A DNA stretch of 64,000 nucleotides. Source: Qaidamihabitans albus (GTDB taxonomy: Bacteria > Actinomycetota > Actinomycetes > Mycobacteriales > Pseudonocardiaceae). The translations under genes were made by a program, and so were the position numbers. Below the pieces are notes generated by a model, which did no database searches, was not told the origin of the DNA, and was given only the letters and a program-made list of their open reading frames with translations. The DNA lies in NCBI RefSeq assembly GCF_016464705.1, contig NZ_JAEHOB010000002.1, positions 124,001-188,000 on the forward strand, in the 5' to 3' direction. Positions 27,948 to 36,603 of this stretch are shown here, in pieces. Position 1 is the stretch's first letter. Each line of letters begins with the position of its first letter.

Positions 27948-28829
27948 GTGGATGTCGACGTGCTGGCCCCACTGGTGGCTCTGCTGGCCGCGGCCGCGTC
28001 GATCCGGGTGACCGGGCAGCGGGTGGCGCACTGGGTCGTCACGTGGGTCGGCTACCGCCTGCGCCAGCACGACGACCGGGCGCCGCTGAGCACCGTGCGG
28101 ATCCGGTCGCACACCGGTGCGCTCGGCGCGCCGCTCGGGATGGCCGCGATCGGGGACACCTGGACGGCCGTGGTGCGGCTGACCGGGCCGGCCACGGACC
28201 TCGGCACCGCCCTGCGAGCGCTGCGCGCGGCGTACGGGCAGTCCGACATCCCGCTGGTGAGCGCGCAGCTGGTGGTGTGGACGGGCACGGGCGAGCGGGT
28301 GTGCTGGCTCGCCGTCCGCTACCGGACGGCGGACGCGCCGCTGGCCACGCTCGTCAGGGGCGGCGGTGAGCGCGGTGCCCAGCGCGCGACGGTCGCGGCC
28401 GCACTCGCCGTCTCCTGCGCACTCACCGAGGCGGGGTGCCCGAACACCGTGCTGACGGCCGATGAGCTCTCCGCCGATCTGGTACTGGCGCTCGGTGCGC
28501 CGGAGGAGCCGGCCGGTACCGGCGAGCCGGTCGAGAGCTGGCGGCACTGGGCGGGCGGTGGCGTTCCCCAGGTGTGCTTCCGGCCGCCGTCCGGCCTCGA
28601 CCCGGTACGACTGCTCGGCACCGTCGTGCCGGGCGCCGCGTTCACCACGACCTCGCTCACCCTGCGCCGCCTGCATTCGGGTGCGGTACGCGAGGAACTG
28701 CTCCTGCGGCTCGGCCTGCGCCCTGCGGCGGGGGACGAAGGCGCGGTCGCGGGGATCGGCGTGCCGCTCGTGCCGCTGCACGGCAGGCACCGCCCGTACG
28801 TGCGCCGGACGCTGCCGCTCGCGCTGTGA
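27948..28829 (+). CDS. EccE-like protein without other type VII secretion genes
   Basis: This 293-residue protein starts at GTG 27948 after AGGAG. It has a hydrophobic N-terminus (VLAPLVALLAAAASIRVTG) and a VAHWVVTWVGYRLRQHDDRA stretch like the membrane-anchor/linker region of type VII secretion proteins EccE. A long soluble domain follows (GDTWTAVVRLTG, YRTADAPLATLVRGGG). EccE sits at the periphery of the ESX membrane complex. No EccB, C, D, MycP or EsxA/B genes lie nearby, so this is either an orphan EccE homologue acting with a system elsewhere or a paralogue with another role. The gene sits between the orphan response regulator and nadC, convergent with the latter (7-bp gap). The family call is tentative. 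Confidence 0.5.
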   Translation: MDVDVLAPLVALLAAAASIRVTGQRVAHWVVTWVGYRLRQHDDRAPLSTVRIRSHTGALGAPLGMAAIGDTWTAVVRLTGPATDLGTALRALRAAYGQSDIPLVSAQLVVWTGTGERVCWLAVRYRTADAPLATLVRGGGERGAQRATVAAALAVSCALTEAGCPNTVLTADELSADLVLALGAPEEPAGTGEPVESWRHWAGGGVPQVCFRPPSGLDPVRLLGTVVPGAAFTTTSLTLRRLHSGAVREELLLRLGLRPAAGDEGAVAGIGVPLVPLHGRHRPYVRRTLPLAL

Positions 28830-28835
28830 GCGTGG

Positions 28836-29690
28836 CTACCGCAGGTCCATCCCGATGTCGAGCGCCGGCGCCGAGTGCGTGAGCGCGCCGACCGCGAGGT
28901 AGTCGACACCGGACTCGGCGTAGGCCCGCGCGTTCTCCAGGCGAAGGCCGCCCGAGGCCTCCAGCCGTGTCTTCGCCGACGAGGAGTCCCGCAGCCGGAC
29001 CGCCCGCGCGCACTCCGCGGGGGTGAAGTTGTCGAGCAGCACCTCGTCGGCTCCGGCGGCGAGCGCCTCCGCGAGCTGGTCGAGATCGTCCACCTCGACC
29101 TCGCAGGCCAGCCCGGCCGCGTGCTCCCTGGCCAGCCGCAGCGCCTCGGTGACCGACCCGGCCGCGACCACGTGGTTGTCCTTGATCAGCACCGCGTCGC
29201 CGAGCCCGAGCCGGTGGTTGACCCCGCCGCCGCAGCGGACCGCGTACTTCTCGAGCAGCCGCAGGCCGGGCAGGGTCTTGCGGGAGTCCCGGACAGAGCA
29301 GCCGGTGCCCGCCACGGCGTGCACCCAGGCCGCCGTGGCGGTCGCGACGCCGGAGAGGTGACAGAGCAGGTTGAGCGCCGTCCGCTCGGCGGTGAGCAGG
29401 CCGCGCACGCTGCCGCGCACCACCAGGGCGGGCTCCCCGGCGTCGAGCGCGCTGCCGTCGGCCCGTTCGGCCAGCACCGTGTACCGCTCGGCCAGCACCG
29501 CGTCGAACACCGCGCGCGCCACCGGGACGCCCGCGAGGACACCCGGGGTGCGCGGGGTCAGCTCGGCCGTCGCCGTGGCGTCGGCGGGCACGGTCGCCTC
29601 GGTGGTGGCGTCCGGCCCGTAGCGCAGGTCCTCCTCCAGTGCGGTGCCGACCACCCGGCGCAGGTCCGCCGGATCGAGCTCGCCGTTCAC
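28836..29690 (-). CDS. nadC: nicotinate-nucleotide pyrophosphorylase (quinolinate phosphoribosyltransferase)
   Basis: This 284-residue type II phosphoribosyltransferase makes nicotinate mononucleotide from quinolinate and PRPP. Typical segments are ALEEDLRYGPDATTEATVPA, AERTALNLLCHLSGVATATA, RDSRKTLPGLRLLEKYAVRC, GGGVNHRLGLGDAVLIKDNH and VEVDDLDQLAEAL. The catalytic lysines and arginines are in the TRKT-like and KDNH motifs. GTG 29690 overlaps the nadB stop (GTGA), so the start is set by coupling. It is the last gene of the nadA-nadB-nadC operon of de novo NAD synthesis from aspartate, which is under NrtR. Confidence 0.96.
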   Translation of the reverse strand: MNGELDPADLRRVVGTALEEDLRYGPDATTEATVPADATATAELTPRTPGVLAGVPVARAVFDAVLAERYTVLAERADGSALDAGEPALVVRGSVRGLLTAERTALNLLCHLSGVATATAAWVHAVAGTGCSVRDSRKTLPGLRLLEKYAVRCGGGVNHRLGLGDAVLIKDNHVVAAGSVTEALRLAREHAAGLACEVEVDDLDQLAEALAAGADEVLLDNFTPAECARAVRLRDSSSAKTRLEASGGLRLENARAYAESGVDYLAVGALTHSAPALDIGMDLR

Positions 29691-31330
29691 GAGGCCGCCT
29701 CCACGATCTTCTCGGCGAGCACCGGCTGCCCGGACGGGCTCAGCCGGAGCGGCTGGCTGTGCCGCCAGGCCGCGTCGTCGCGCCCCGGATGGTCCGTGCG
29801 CACGTGGCAGCCCCTGGACTCGGTGCGCCGCGCCGCGGCCGCGATCAGCGCCGCGGCCACCAGCGTCAGCGCCGCGTCCTCGACCGCCTCCTGCGTCCAC
29901 AACGGACTGTCCACGCTCGACAGGTCGAGCACCGAACCGGCCACGGCCAGCCCTTCGGCGTCCCGGCCGATGGCGGCGTAGCGGCTCATCACCCGTTGCA
30001 GCGAGTCACGTTCGGCCACCGGGGCGACGTCGGTCTCCGGCGGCTGCCCGAGGCGTGGATCGGCACACGCACCGGCCGCCAGGTCGGCGGCGACCGCCTC
30101 GGCCGCTCGCTCCCCCAGCACGAGCCCTTCCAGCAGGCTGTTCGACGCCAGCCGGTTCGCTCCGTGCAGGCCGGTGCGGGCCACCTCGCCGGCCGCGTAC
30201 AGGCCGGTCACGGTGGTGCGCCCGTCGATGCCGGTCACCACGCCGCCGCAGGCGAAGTGCGCGGCCGGGGTCACCGGAATCGGCTGCCGCGCCGGGTCGA
30301 CCCCGGCCGCGGCGCAGGCCGCGTGCACCGTCGGGAACCGCCGCGCGAAGCCGGGGACGGCGGTGGCATCGAGATAGACGTGGTCGTCCACGCCGCCCGG
30401 TGCCTGTGCCATCCGGCGGGTGATCGCCGCCGAAACGACGTCGCGCGGGGCCAGGTCACCGAGCGGGTGGACCCCGCGCATCACCGGCGCGCCGGTCGCG
30501 TCGACGAGCACGGCACCCTCCCCGCGCACGGCCTCCGTGACGAGCGGGCAGCGTCCCCGCGCACCGCGCGTGTAGAGCACGGTGGGATGAAACTGCACGA
30601 ACTCGACGTCCGCGGCGAGCGCCCCGGCCCGCAGCGCGAGCGCCAGCCCGTCGCCGGTGGCGACCTCCGGGTTGGACGTGGCCTGGTAGAGCTGGCCCAG
30701 CCCGCCCGTGGCGACCAGCACCGCGGGCGCGCGCAGCACGCCCGGCACGCCGTGCGGGTCGAGCACCGTCACGCCGGCCACCTCGCCGAGCGGGGTGCGC
30801 AGGGCGTCGACGGCCACGTGCCGCTCCAGCACGGGAACCCGGCGGCCCCCGGCCTCGGCGACGAGCGCGCGCTCGACCTCGGCTCCGGTCGCGTCGCCAC
30901 CCGCGTGCACCACACGCAACGCGCTGTGCCCGCCCTCCCGGGTGCGGGCGAGCCCGGTGGAGCTCGCGTCGAACCGTGCGCCGAGCGCGCGCAGCCTGGC
31001 TACGGCGGCCGGTCCGGCCCCGACGATGTCGCGGACGGCGGCGGCGTCGCAGAGCCCGGCACCGGCGGTGACGGTGTCCGCCGCGTGTGCGGCCACCGAG
31101 TCACCGTCGTCGTGCTCGCCGTCGAGCACGACGGCGACACCACCCTGCGCCCACCTGGTGTTGCCGTCGTCGACGGCGGCCTTGGTCACCACGAGCACCC
31201 GCAGCCCGAGCTGCCTGGCCCGCAGGGCCGCCGTGAGCCCGGCGACCCCGCTGCCGAGCACGACCAGATCGGCGCGGGCCTCCCACTGCGCGCAGGTTTT
31301 CGACTGTGAGGTAAAAACCGGTCCGGTCAT
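29687..31330 (-). CDS. nadB: L-aspartate oxidase
   Basis: This 547-residue flavoprotein oxidises L-aspartate to iminoaspartate, the first step of de novo NAD synthesis. The FAD motif is [20 protein letters not shown]. The succinate-dehydrogenase-like features are [50 protein letters not shown] and the FAD-binding [20 protein letters not shown]. The ATG at 31330 overlaps the nadA stop; the short N-terminal extension (about 20 residues before LVVLGSG) is normal. An imperfect palindrome with GGTTTT/AAAACC arms (31295-31319) lies inside the first codons and may be a second NrtR site. Confidence 0.96.
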   Translation of the reverse strand: MTGPVFTSQSKTCAQWEARADLVVLGSGVAGLTAALRARQLGLRVLVVTKAAVDDGNTRWAQGGVAVVLDGEHDDGDSVAAHAADTVTAGAGLCDAAAVRDIVGAGPAAVARLRALGARFDASSTGLARTREGGHSALRVVHAGGDATGAEVERALVAEAGGRRVPVLERHVAVDALRTPLGEVAGVTVLDPHGVPGVLRAPAVLVATGGLGQLYQATSNPEVATGDGLALALRAGALAADVEFVQFHPTVLYTRGARGRCPLVTEAVRGEGAVLVDATGAPVMRGVHPLGDLAPRDVVSAAITRRMAQAPGGVDDHVYLDATAVPGFARRFPTVHAACAAAGVDPARQPIPVTPAAHFACGGVVTGIDGRTTVTGLYAAGEVARTGLHGANRLASNSLLEGLVLGERAAEAVAADLAAGACADPRLGQPPETDVAPVAERDSLQRVMSRYAAIGRDAEGLAVAGSVLDLSSVDSPLWTQEAVEDAALTLVAAALIAAAARRTESRGCHVRTDHPGRDDAAWRHSQPLRLSPSGQPVLAEKIVEAAS

Positions 31331-32334
31331 TCGCCGCCGCCCGGCTTGCCGATCTCGATCATCCGCCGCACCGACGCCCGCGCCCTGGCGGCCGTCTCGG
31401 TGTCGACGTGCACCTCGTCGGCGCCTTCGCGCAGCGAGCGCAGCAGCGCCGCCGGGGTGATCATCTTCATGTAGCGGCAGGAAGCACGGTCGTTGACCGC
31501 GCGGAAGTCGATCTCCGGAGCGGCCTTGCGCAGCTGGTGCAGCATGCCGATCTCGGTGGCGACCAGCACCGAGCGCGCCTTGGTGTCGCGGGCGGCGTGC
31601 AGCATGTCCCCCGTGGAGAGGATCTTCACCTTGTCCTTCGGCACGGCGCCCTCACCGGCGAGGTAGAGCGCCGAGGTGGCACAGCCGCACTCGGGATGGA
31701 TGAACAGGTCGGCGTCCGGGTCCGCCGCGGCGCGCTCCGCCAGCTCGGGCCCGTTGATCCCGGCGTGCACGTGGCACTCGCCCGCCCAGATGTACAGGTT
31801 CTCCCTGCCGGTCTCGCGCTTGACGTGCGCACCGAGGAACTGGTCCGGGCAGAACAGCACGTCCCGACCGGCGGGAATCGAGGCCACCACGTCCACCGCG
31901 TTCGAGGAGGTGCAGCAGATGTCGGTCTCGGCCTTCACCTCGGCGGTGGTGTTGACGTAGGAGACCACCACCGCGCCGGGGTGCTCGGCCTTCCACTCGC
32001 GCAGCTGCGCACCGGTGATCGAGTCGGCGAGCGAGCAGCCGGCCCGCGCGTCCGGGATGAGCACCGTCTTCTCCGGCGCCAGGATCTTCGCGGTCTCGGC
32101 CATGAAGTGGACGCCGCAGAAGACGATCGTGCTCGCCTCGCTGGCCGCGGCGATGCGGCTGAGCGCGAGCGAGTCACCGGTGTGGTCGGCGATCTCCTGG
32201 ATCTCCGGCACCTGGTAGTTGTGCGCGAGCAGCACAGCGTCGCGTTCGCGGGCGAGCCTGCGCACCTCCTCGGCCCACGCCGCGTCCGCCTCGACGCCGC
32301 CGTACGGAACGAGGTCCTCGGCCTGCAAGGTCAT
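31327..32334 (-). CDS. nadA: quinolinate synthase
   Basis: This 335-residue [4Fe-4S] enzyme condenses iminoaspartate with dihydroxyacetone phosphate to quinolinate. Family segments are [40 protein letters not shown], the first cluster cysteine in [30 protein letters not shown], the HPECG motif and [19 protein letters not shown] with the last cysteine. The length is that of the actinobacterial form. The start ATG 32334 lies 50 bp from the divergent nrtR gene. The NrtR palindrome (32361-32383) lies upstream of both, so repression at high NAD precursor levels can affect nadABC and nrtR together. Confidence 0.96.
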   Translation of the reverse strand: MTLQAEDLVPYGGVEADAAWAEEVRRLARERDAVLLAHNYQVPEIQEIADHTGDSLALSRIAAASEASTIVFCGVHFMAETAKILAPEKTVLIPDARAGCSLADSITGAQLREWKAEHPGAVVVSYVNTTAEVKAETDICCTSSNAVDVVASIPAGRDVLFCPDQFLGAHVKRETGRENLYIWAGECHVHAGINGPELAERAAADPDADLFIHPECGCATSALYLAGEGAVPKDKVKILSTGDMLHAARDTKARSVLVATEIGMLHQLRKAAPEIDFRAVNDRASCRYMKMITPAALLRSLREGADEVHVDTETAARARASVRRMIEIGKPGGGE

Positions 32335-32360
32335 GTGCGCCCCTCCTGGCTGTCGCAGGG

Positions 32361-32383
32361 GTTTTCGCCTTATAATCGAAAAC
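32361..32383. promoter_or_regulatory. NrtR operator overlapping the nrtR promoter
   Basis: A palindrome with arms GTTTTCG (32361-32367) and CGAAAAC (32377-32383) surrounds a nine-base centre that contains TATAAT (32371-32376), a perfect -10 element. The nrtR GTG (32385) starts eight bases after the hexamer, which predicts transcription from or next to the start codon, that is, a leaderless mRNA. Repressor binding would cover the -10 box. nadA begins 26 bp to the other side. Confidence 0.75.
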
Positions 32384-32384
32384 C

Positions 32385-33122
32385 GTGCGTTCTCATATTA
32401 ACAGCAGCGCCCCCCTGGCACACGAGGTCCTTGCGGCCGTCCTGCAGGTGCGTTACGACACACGCCCCGCCACGCTGCACGTCCTGCTGTGGCGCCGCGC
32501 CCTGGACCCGCACATCGGGCGCTGGTCGCTGCCGGGTGGCCGGCTGCGGCCGGACGAGGACGTCGAGACGTCGATCCGGCGCCAGCTCGCCGAGAAGGTG
32601 GACGTCAAGCAGCTCTCGCACGTCGAGCAGCTCGCGGTGTTCAGCGCGCCGGACCGGGTGCCCGGCCCGCGTGTGGTCGCCACGGCGTTCCTCGGCCTGG
32701 TGCCCTACGGGGCCGATCCCGAGGTGCCCGAGGACACCGCGTGGCACCCGGTGGACGCGCTCCCCCGCACCGCGTTCGACCACGAGGCGATCGTGCTGCG
32801 GGCGCGCGAGCGGCTGCGCGCGAAGCTGAGCTACACCAACATCGGCTTCGCGCTCGCCCCCGCGGAGTTCACGATCTCGGCACTGCGCGAGCTCTACTCG
32901 GCGGCGCTCGGCTACCGGGTATCGGCGACCAACCTGCAACGGGTGCTGGCCCGCCGCGGACTCCTCGAACCCACCGGCGGCACGGCACCCTCGGGCCGGG
33001 CGGGCGGCAGGCCGGCCGCGCTGTACTCCTTCGTCCAGGACGGCATGCAGGTGACCGACCCGTTCGCGGTCTTCCGGCCACCGTCACCACGCGAACGGGC
33101 GAACCGGCGGCGAACGCCGTAA
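32385..33122 (+). CDS. nrtR: NrtR-type Nudix-domain repressor of NAD synthesis
   Basis: This 245-residue protein has an N-terminal Nudix-like domain (about 12-150; [20 protein letters not shown]) and a C-terminal winged-helix domain ([40 protein letters not shown]) typical of NrtR. The Nudix box is altered: the REUXEE core reads [10 protein letters not shown], so hydrolase activity is probably lost and the domain acts as a sensor for ADP-ribose or NAD-related ligand. It is divergent from nadABC, with a palindromic operator between. The transcript looks leaderless. In mycobacteria the homologous gene occupies the same place next to nadABC. Confidence 0.9.
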   Translation: MRSHINSSAPLAHEVLAAVLQVRYDTRPATLHVLLWRRALDPHIGRWSLPGGRLRPDEDVETSIRRQLAEKVDVKQLSHVEQLAVFSAPDRVPGPRVVATAFLGLVPYGADPEVPEDTAWHPVDALPRTAFDHEAIVLRARERLRAKLSYTNIGFALAPAEFTISALRELYSAALGYRVSATNLQRVLARRGLLEPTGGTAPSGRAGGRPAALYSFVQDGMQVTDPFAVFRPPSPRERANRRRTP

Positions 33123-33125
33123 CGT

Positions 33126-33845
33126 GTGGGCGTGGCCGACACGACACCGGAAAGCGAGCGGACGACGTTGCCGTTGTTCCCGCTGCAGACGGTGCTGCTG
33201 CCGGGCGCGCACCTGCCCCTGCACATCTTCGAGCCCCGTTACCGGCAGCTCATCGTGGACCTGATCACCGAAACGGTCCCCGACCGGCTGTTCGGCGTGC
33301 TCGCGATCAAGACGTCGATGGTGCGCGAGGTCGAGGAGCTCGAACACGTCCACGAGATCGGCTGCGCGGCGCGGCTGCGGGAGGCGGAGCGTCTGCCGGA
33401 CGGCCGGTTCGACATCATCAGCACCGGGCACCGGCGGTTCAGGCTGCTCTCGATCGACAGCAGGTCGGCCCCGTACCTGCTCGGCACCGTCGAGTGGCTC
33501 GACGACGTCGCGCTCCCGGCAGGCAGCGCCGAGGCGGCCGCCCAGCTCGGCGAGGCGGTCAAGGCCGCGCACCGGCGGTACTGCGCCGCGGCGTGGGAGC
33601 ACGACGACTGGCAGTTGCCTCCGGAGGACACCGATACCGCGCGACTGGCCTACCTGCTCGCCACCGACTGCCTGCTCCCGCTGCCGGACCGGCAGGCGCT
33701 GCTCGAAGAACGCCAGCCGCTGCGCAGGCTCAGCCTCGCGTGCCGGCTGCTGAAAAGGGAGGCGGGTTTCCTGTCCGCACTGCACGCCGTGCCGCCGCCG
33801 CCCGGCGAGCTCGCCGAACCCGTCAAACCGGCCCACCTCAACTAG
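33126..33845 (+). CDS. LON substrate-binding domain protein (no protease domain)
   Basis: This protein of about 239 residues consists of the N-terminal substrate-binding domain of Lon: LPLFPLQTVLLPGAHLPLHI (start), FEPRYRQLIVDLI and GCAARLREAERLPDGRFDII. It lacks the AAA+ and Ser-Lys protease domains. Stand-alone proteins of this kind are common in actinobacteria; they may recognise misfolded substrates, but their role is not established. GTG 33126 is used; GTG 33132 is possible. The gene begins three bases after nrtR ends and so is co-transcribed with it. A 46-bp hairpin follows 5 bp after its stop and separates it from the convergent DUF2567 gene. Confidence 0.85.
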   Translation: MGVADTTPESERTTLPLFPLQTVLLPGAHLPLHIFEPRYRQLIVDLITETVPDRLFGVLAIKTSMVREVEELEHVHEIGCAARLREAERLPDGRFDIISTGHRRFRLLSIDSRSAPYLLGTVEWLDDVALPAGSAEAAAQLGEAVKAAHRRYCAAAWEHDDWQLPPEDTDTARLAYLLATDCLLPLPDRQALLEERQPLRRLSLACRLLKREAGFLSALHAVPPPPGELAEPVKPAHLN

Positions 33846-33850
33846 CCCGC

Positions 33851-33896
33851 CTCGTGAGTGGCTACGCGAGTTCTAACTCGCGTAGCCACTCACGAG
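33851..33896. repeat. 46-bp hairpin repeat, copy 3 (loop TCTA), perfect stem
   Basis: A perfect 21-bp stem with a TCTA loop. The core GGCTACG differs from copy 2 on both arms, so the differences are compensated. It lies between the LON-domain gene (stop 33843-33845) and the convergent DUF2567 gene (stop at 33914) and contains neither stop codon. Confidence 0.9.
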
Positions 33897-33913
33897 AGGT
33901 GGCGGGTGTGGCG

Positions 33914-34465
33914 TCAGCCCAGGCGGCGGCCGAGGTCCTCGCGGCCGTTCCACGCGGCGAGCACGCCGTAGCCGAGCGCGGTGGCCAGCGGCTGCGCGAG
34001 CAGGCCCCAGCCGGTCTCCAGCACGGGCGCCCGCTCCACCACGTCCCCGAGCCCGGGCGGCTCGGCGACCGCGTAGCGGCTCTCGGCGAACGCGATTCCC
34101 ATCCGTGCCGCGAGCCAGGCGGCGAAGAGCGCGCCGGCGACCGCGGCGAGCAGCACGACGGGCCCGCGCCGCTCGCGCAGTAGCCACACGGCGGCGCCGG
34201 TGAGCAGACCCGCCGCCAATCCGAGCAGCAGGAAGATCGCGAGGTCGTCGAAGCGGTGCCAGCTCTCCAGTTGCAGCGGCACCGGATCGCGGTCGGCGGA
34301 GACCACCCGCAGGCGTTGCGGCGGCGCGAGCTGCGCCCAGATCCAGCCGAGCGGGATGCCGAGTAGCGCCACCATGGAGAACACGCTGAGCGCGGGCAGC
34401 ACGTCGGCCTTGACGACGACCTTCGGCCGCCGCGACCCGACCGCGGTGAACACCGACTCACCCAC
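33914..34465 (-). CDS. DUF2567 membrane protein
   Basis: This 183-residue membrane protein has about four helices (VFSMVALLGIPLGWIWAQLA, IFLLLGLAAGLLTGAAVWLL, VVLLAAVAGALFAAWLAARM and a C-terminal WGLLAQPLATALGYGVLAAW). It resembles DUF2567 proteins, which occupy the same place next to bioB-bsaP in mycobacteria. A GTG start at 34465 is chosen because GGAGG lies about six bases upstream; earlier in-frame codons lack one. The function is unknown. The first gene downstream on the opposite strand is separated by a hairpin repeat, so it is the last gene of the bioB-bsaP unit. There are no cysteines or signal motifs that would hint at an enzyme. Confidence 0.75.
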   Translation of the reverse strand: MGESVFTAVGSRRPKVVVKADVLPALSVFSMVALLGIPLGWIWAQLAPPQRLRVVSADRDPVPLQLESWHRFDDLAIFLLLGLAAGLLTGAAVWLLRERRGPVVLLAAVAGALFAAWLAARMGIAFAESRYAVAEPPGLGDVVERAPVLETGWGLLAQPLATALGYGVLAAWNGREDLGRRLG

Positions 34466-34509
34466 TACCAGCCTCCGTCCGCGACTCTCCCCCGGGTTTC
34501 CGGGCGAGC

Positions 34510-34731
34510 CTAGTTGGTCGCGGGAGCGTCCGCCGAGGAGGCTTCGCCGTGGCGGCTGCAGCGGGCCTGCCACCCACTCGGGGTGACCTGGACGACCATC
34601 CTGCGCGCGCACCGCGGGCAGAACCGCGGCGGCTCCAGTGCCGTGCGGGAGTTGTGGCACGACACGTGCCCGGTGTCCGCCGGCTGTCCGCAGTGGACAC
34701 AGAAGGAGTCGTTGCGGGCAGGACCGGTCAT
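34510..34731 (-). CDS. bsaP: biotin synthase auxiliary protein (BsaP)
   Basis: This 73-residue cysteine-rich protein has six cysteines in the arrangement CVHC (11, 14), Cys25, CPRC (38, 41) and Cys58, an iron-sulfur or zinc ligand pattern, with [10 protein letters not shown] near the end. It matches the small protein that directly follows bioB in mycobacteria (Rv1590), shown to be needed for BioB function and named BsaP. Its ATG overlaps the bioB stop (ATGA at 34731-34728). It probably supplies or protects the sulfur-donating Fe-S cluster of biotin synthase in actinomycetes. The assignment rests on position, length and cysteine pattern. Confidence 0.8.
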   Translation of the reverse strand: MTGPARNDSFCVHCGQPADTGHVSCHNSRTALEPPRFCPRCARRMVVQVTPSGWQARCSRHGEASSADAPATN

Positions 34732-35756
34732 ATCGTCTCGCTCAGTGCCTTGATCGGCATCTTCAGGCCGGACAGCATCTCCAGGTCCTGTTCGGCGGGA
34801 CGGCCGAGGTTGGTCAGGTAGTTGCCGACGATGATCGCGTTGACCCCGCCGAGCATGCCCTGCTCGGCACCGAGGTCGCCGAGGGTCAGCTCACGGCCTC
34901 CCGCGAAGCGCAGCATCGTGCGCGGCATGGCGAGCCGGAACGCCGCGACGATCCGCAACGCGTCCTTGCCCTCGATCACCTCGTAGTGCTCGTACGGCGT
35001 ACCCGGCTGCGGGATGAGGAAGTTCATCGGCACCTCGTGGGGGCCGAGGTCGGCGAGCTGCGCGGCGAACTCGGCGCGCTGCTCGTCGTTCTCCCCCATG
35101 CCCACGATGCCGCCGCAGCAGACCTCCATGCCCGCCTCGCGGACCATCCGCAGCGTCTCCCAGCGCTCCTCCCACGTGTGGGTGGTGACCACCGCGGGGA
35201 AGTGCGACCGGGCGGTCTCCAGGTTGTGGTTGTACCGGTGCACGCCCATCTCGACGAGCTCGTCGACCTGTTCCTGCGTGAGCATGCCCAGCGAGCAGGC
35301 GATCTGGATGTCGTTGCCGGACTCGCGGATCGCCCTGATGCCCTCGCGTACCTGGGACAGCAGCCGGGCGTCGGGCCCCCGCACGGCGGCCACGATGCAG
35401 AACTCGGTGGCCCCGGTCTCCGCCGTCTCGGCTGCGGCCTTGACCAGGCCCGGGATGTCGAGCCACGCGGAGCGGACCGGCGTCGGGAACCGGCCGGACT
35501 GCGAACAGAAGTGGCAGTCCTCGGGACAGCCACCGGTCTTCACGCTGACGATGCCCTCGACCTCGACCTCGGGCCCGCACCAGCGCATGCGCACCTCGTG
35601 GGCGAGAGCGAGCAGGTCGGGCACCTGATCGTCGCCGAGCCGCAACACGTCGAGGATCTGCCGTTCGGACAGCCCGGTGCCTCGTTCGAGAACCTGCTCA
35701 CGGGCCACCGTGAGAATGTCCGCCTCGGTGGAGGTCTCCTGGGGTGCGACCGTCAC
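34728..35756 (-). CDS. bioB: biotin synthase
   Basis: This 342-residue radical SAM enzyme inserts sulfur into dethiobiotin. The radical SAM motif is CPEDCHFC in [19 protein letters not shown]. Other segments are [78 protein letters not shown] and, near the end, [11 protein letters not shown] with the arginine ligand of the auxiliary cluster. The ATG 35756 follows a purine-rich stretch. bsaP is coupled to it downstream. bioD ends about 80 bp upstream on the same strand, so bioD, bioB, bsaP and DUF2567 probably form one operon. Confidence 0.96.
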   Translation of the reverse strand: MTVAPQETSTEADILTVAREQVLERGTGLSERQILDVLRLGDDQVPDLLALAHEVRMRWCGPEVEVEGIVSVKTGGCPEDCHFCSQSGRFPTPVRSAWLDIPGLVKAAAETAETGATEFCIVAAVRGPDARLLSQVREGIRAIRESGNDIQIACSLGMLTQEQVDELVEMGVHRYNHNLETARSHFPAVVTTHTWEERWETLRMVREAGMEVCCGGIVGMGENDEQRAEFAAQLADLGPHEVPMNFLIPQPGTPYEHYEVIEGKDALRIVAAFRLAMPRTMLRFAGGRELTLGDLGAEQGMLGGVNAIIVGNYLTNLGRPAEQDLEMLSGLKMPIKALSETI

Positions 35757-35835
35757 GGCATCTCCTTCGGTGCGGGGTCGTTCGCGTGCTCGGTGCAGTG
35801 TGACTGACCGATCGAGCCTGACACAGCGATGTGCG

Positions 35836-36558
35836 TCACGTCGACGCGGAAGCGCTGCCCGCGAAGCAGTCCGGGTCGAACTGGCCCCCGAACCAGGGGG
35901 ACAGCCCGCGCCGCGCCTCCTCGAGGAACTCGTCCCTGCTCGCGTGGCCGAGCCGCTCGGGCAGCACGCCCAGCAGCGGTGCCCCGGCGGCGACCGGCAG
36001 GTCGGCGACGTTGGAGCGGGCTGCCAGGTCGGGCCCGGCCGGCCACGAGCCGATGACCACGCCGAGCACGTTGAGCCCGCGCCGCGTGGCCACCTCCGCG
36101 GTGAGCGCGGTGGCGTTGAGCGTGCCGAGGCCGGCCTGCGCGACGATCAGCAGCGGGGCACCGAGCGACCACGCGACGTCGGCCAGCGTTCCGCCGGACG
36201 AGTCGAACCGGACGAGCAGCCCGCCTGCCCCCTCGACCAGCACGAGATCGTGCGACGAGTGCAGCTCGGCGGCCGCCCGCGCAGCGTCGGAGGGGGTCAC
36301 CGGGGGCAGCCCGCTGTTACGGGCCGCTGCCTCCGGGGACAGCGGGTCGGGGTAGCGGCGCAGCTCGCGGGTCGGCACGGCACCGGCGAGCCTGCGCACC
36401 TCGGCGAGGTCGCCGGGCTCTTCCGGCGCCACCCCGGTCTGCGCGGGCTTGAGCACCGCGACCGAGTCGCCGCGTTCCCTGGCGAGCGCGGCGATGGCCG
36501 CGGTCACCACGGTCTTGCCGACGCCGGTCCCCGTTCCAGAGATCACCAGCACGGTCAC
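35836..36558 (-). CDS. bioD: dethiobiotin synthetase
   Basis: This 240-residue ATP-dependent carboxylase closes the ureido ring of dethiobiotin from diaminopelargonate and CO2. P-loop [18 protein letters not shown] and VLKPAQTG are the substrate and nucleotide motifs; [11 protein letters not shown] carries the catalytic glutamate; the third motif is [10 protein letters not shown]. The length is usual. It lies upstream of bioB on the same strand and downstream of the SulP-carbonic anhydrase gene, which could raise local bicarbonate/CO2, but this is only a positional remark. bioF is not in the window. The start is ATG 36558. Confidence 0.94.
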   Translation of the reverse strand: MTVLVISGTGTGVGKTVVTAAIAALARERGDSVAVLKPAQTGVAPEEPGDLAEVRRLAGAVPTRELRRYPDPLSPEAAARNSGLPPVTPSDAARAAAELHSSHDLVLVEGAGGLLVRFDSSGGTLADVAWSLGAPLLIVAQAGLGTLNATALTAEVATRRGLNVLGVVIGSWPAGPDLAARSNVADLPVAAGAPLLGVLPERLGHASRDEFLEEARRGLSPWFGGQFDPDCFAGSASAST

Positions 36559-36603
36559 GGCTCGACACTAGTCCCGGCCCACCCGCGCACCCTCACCCGG
36601 GTT

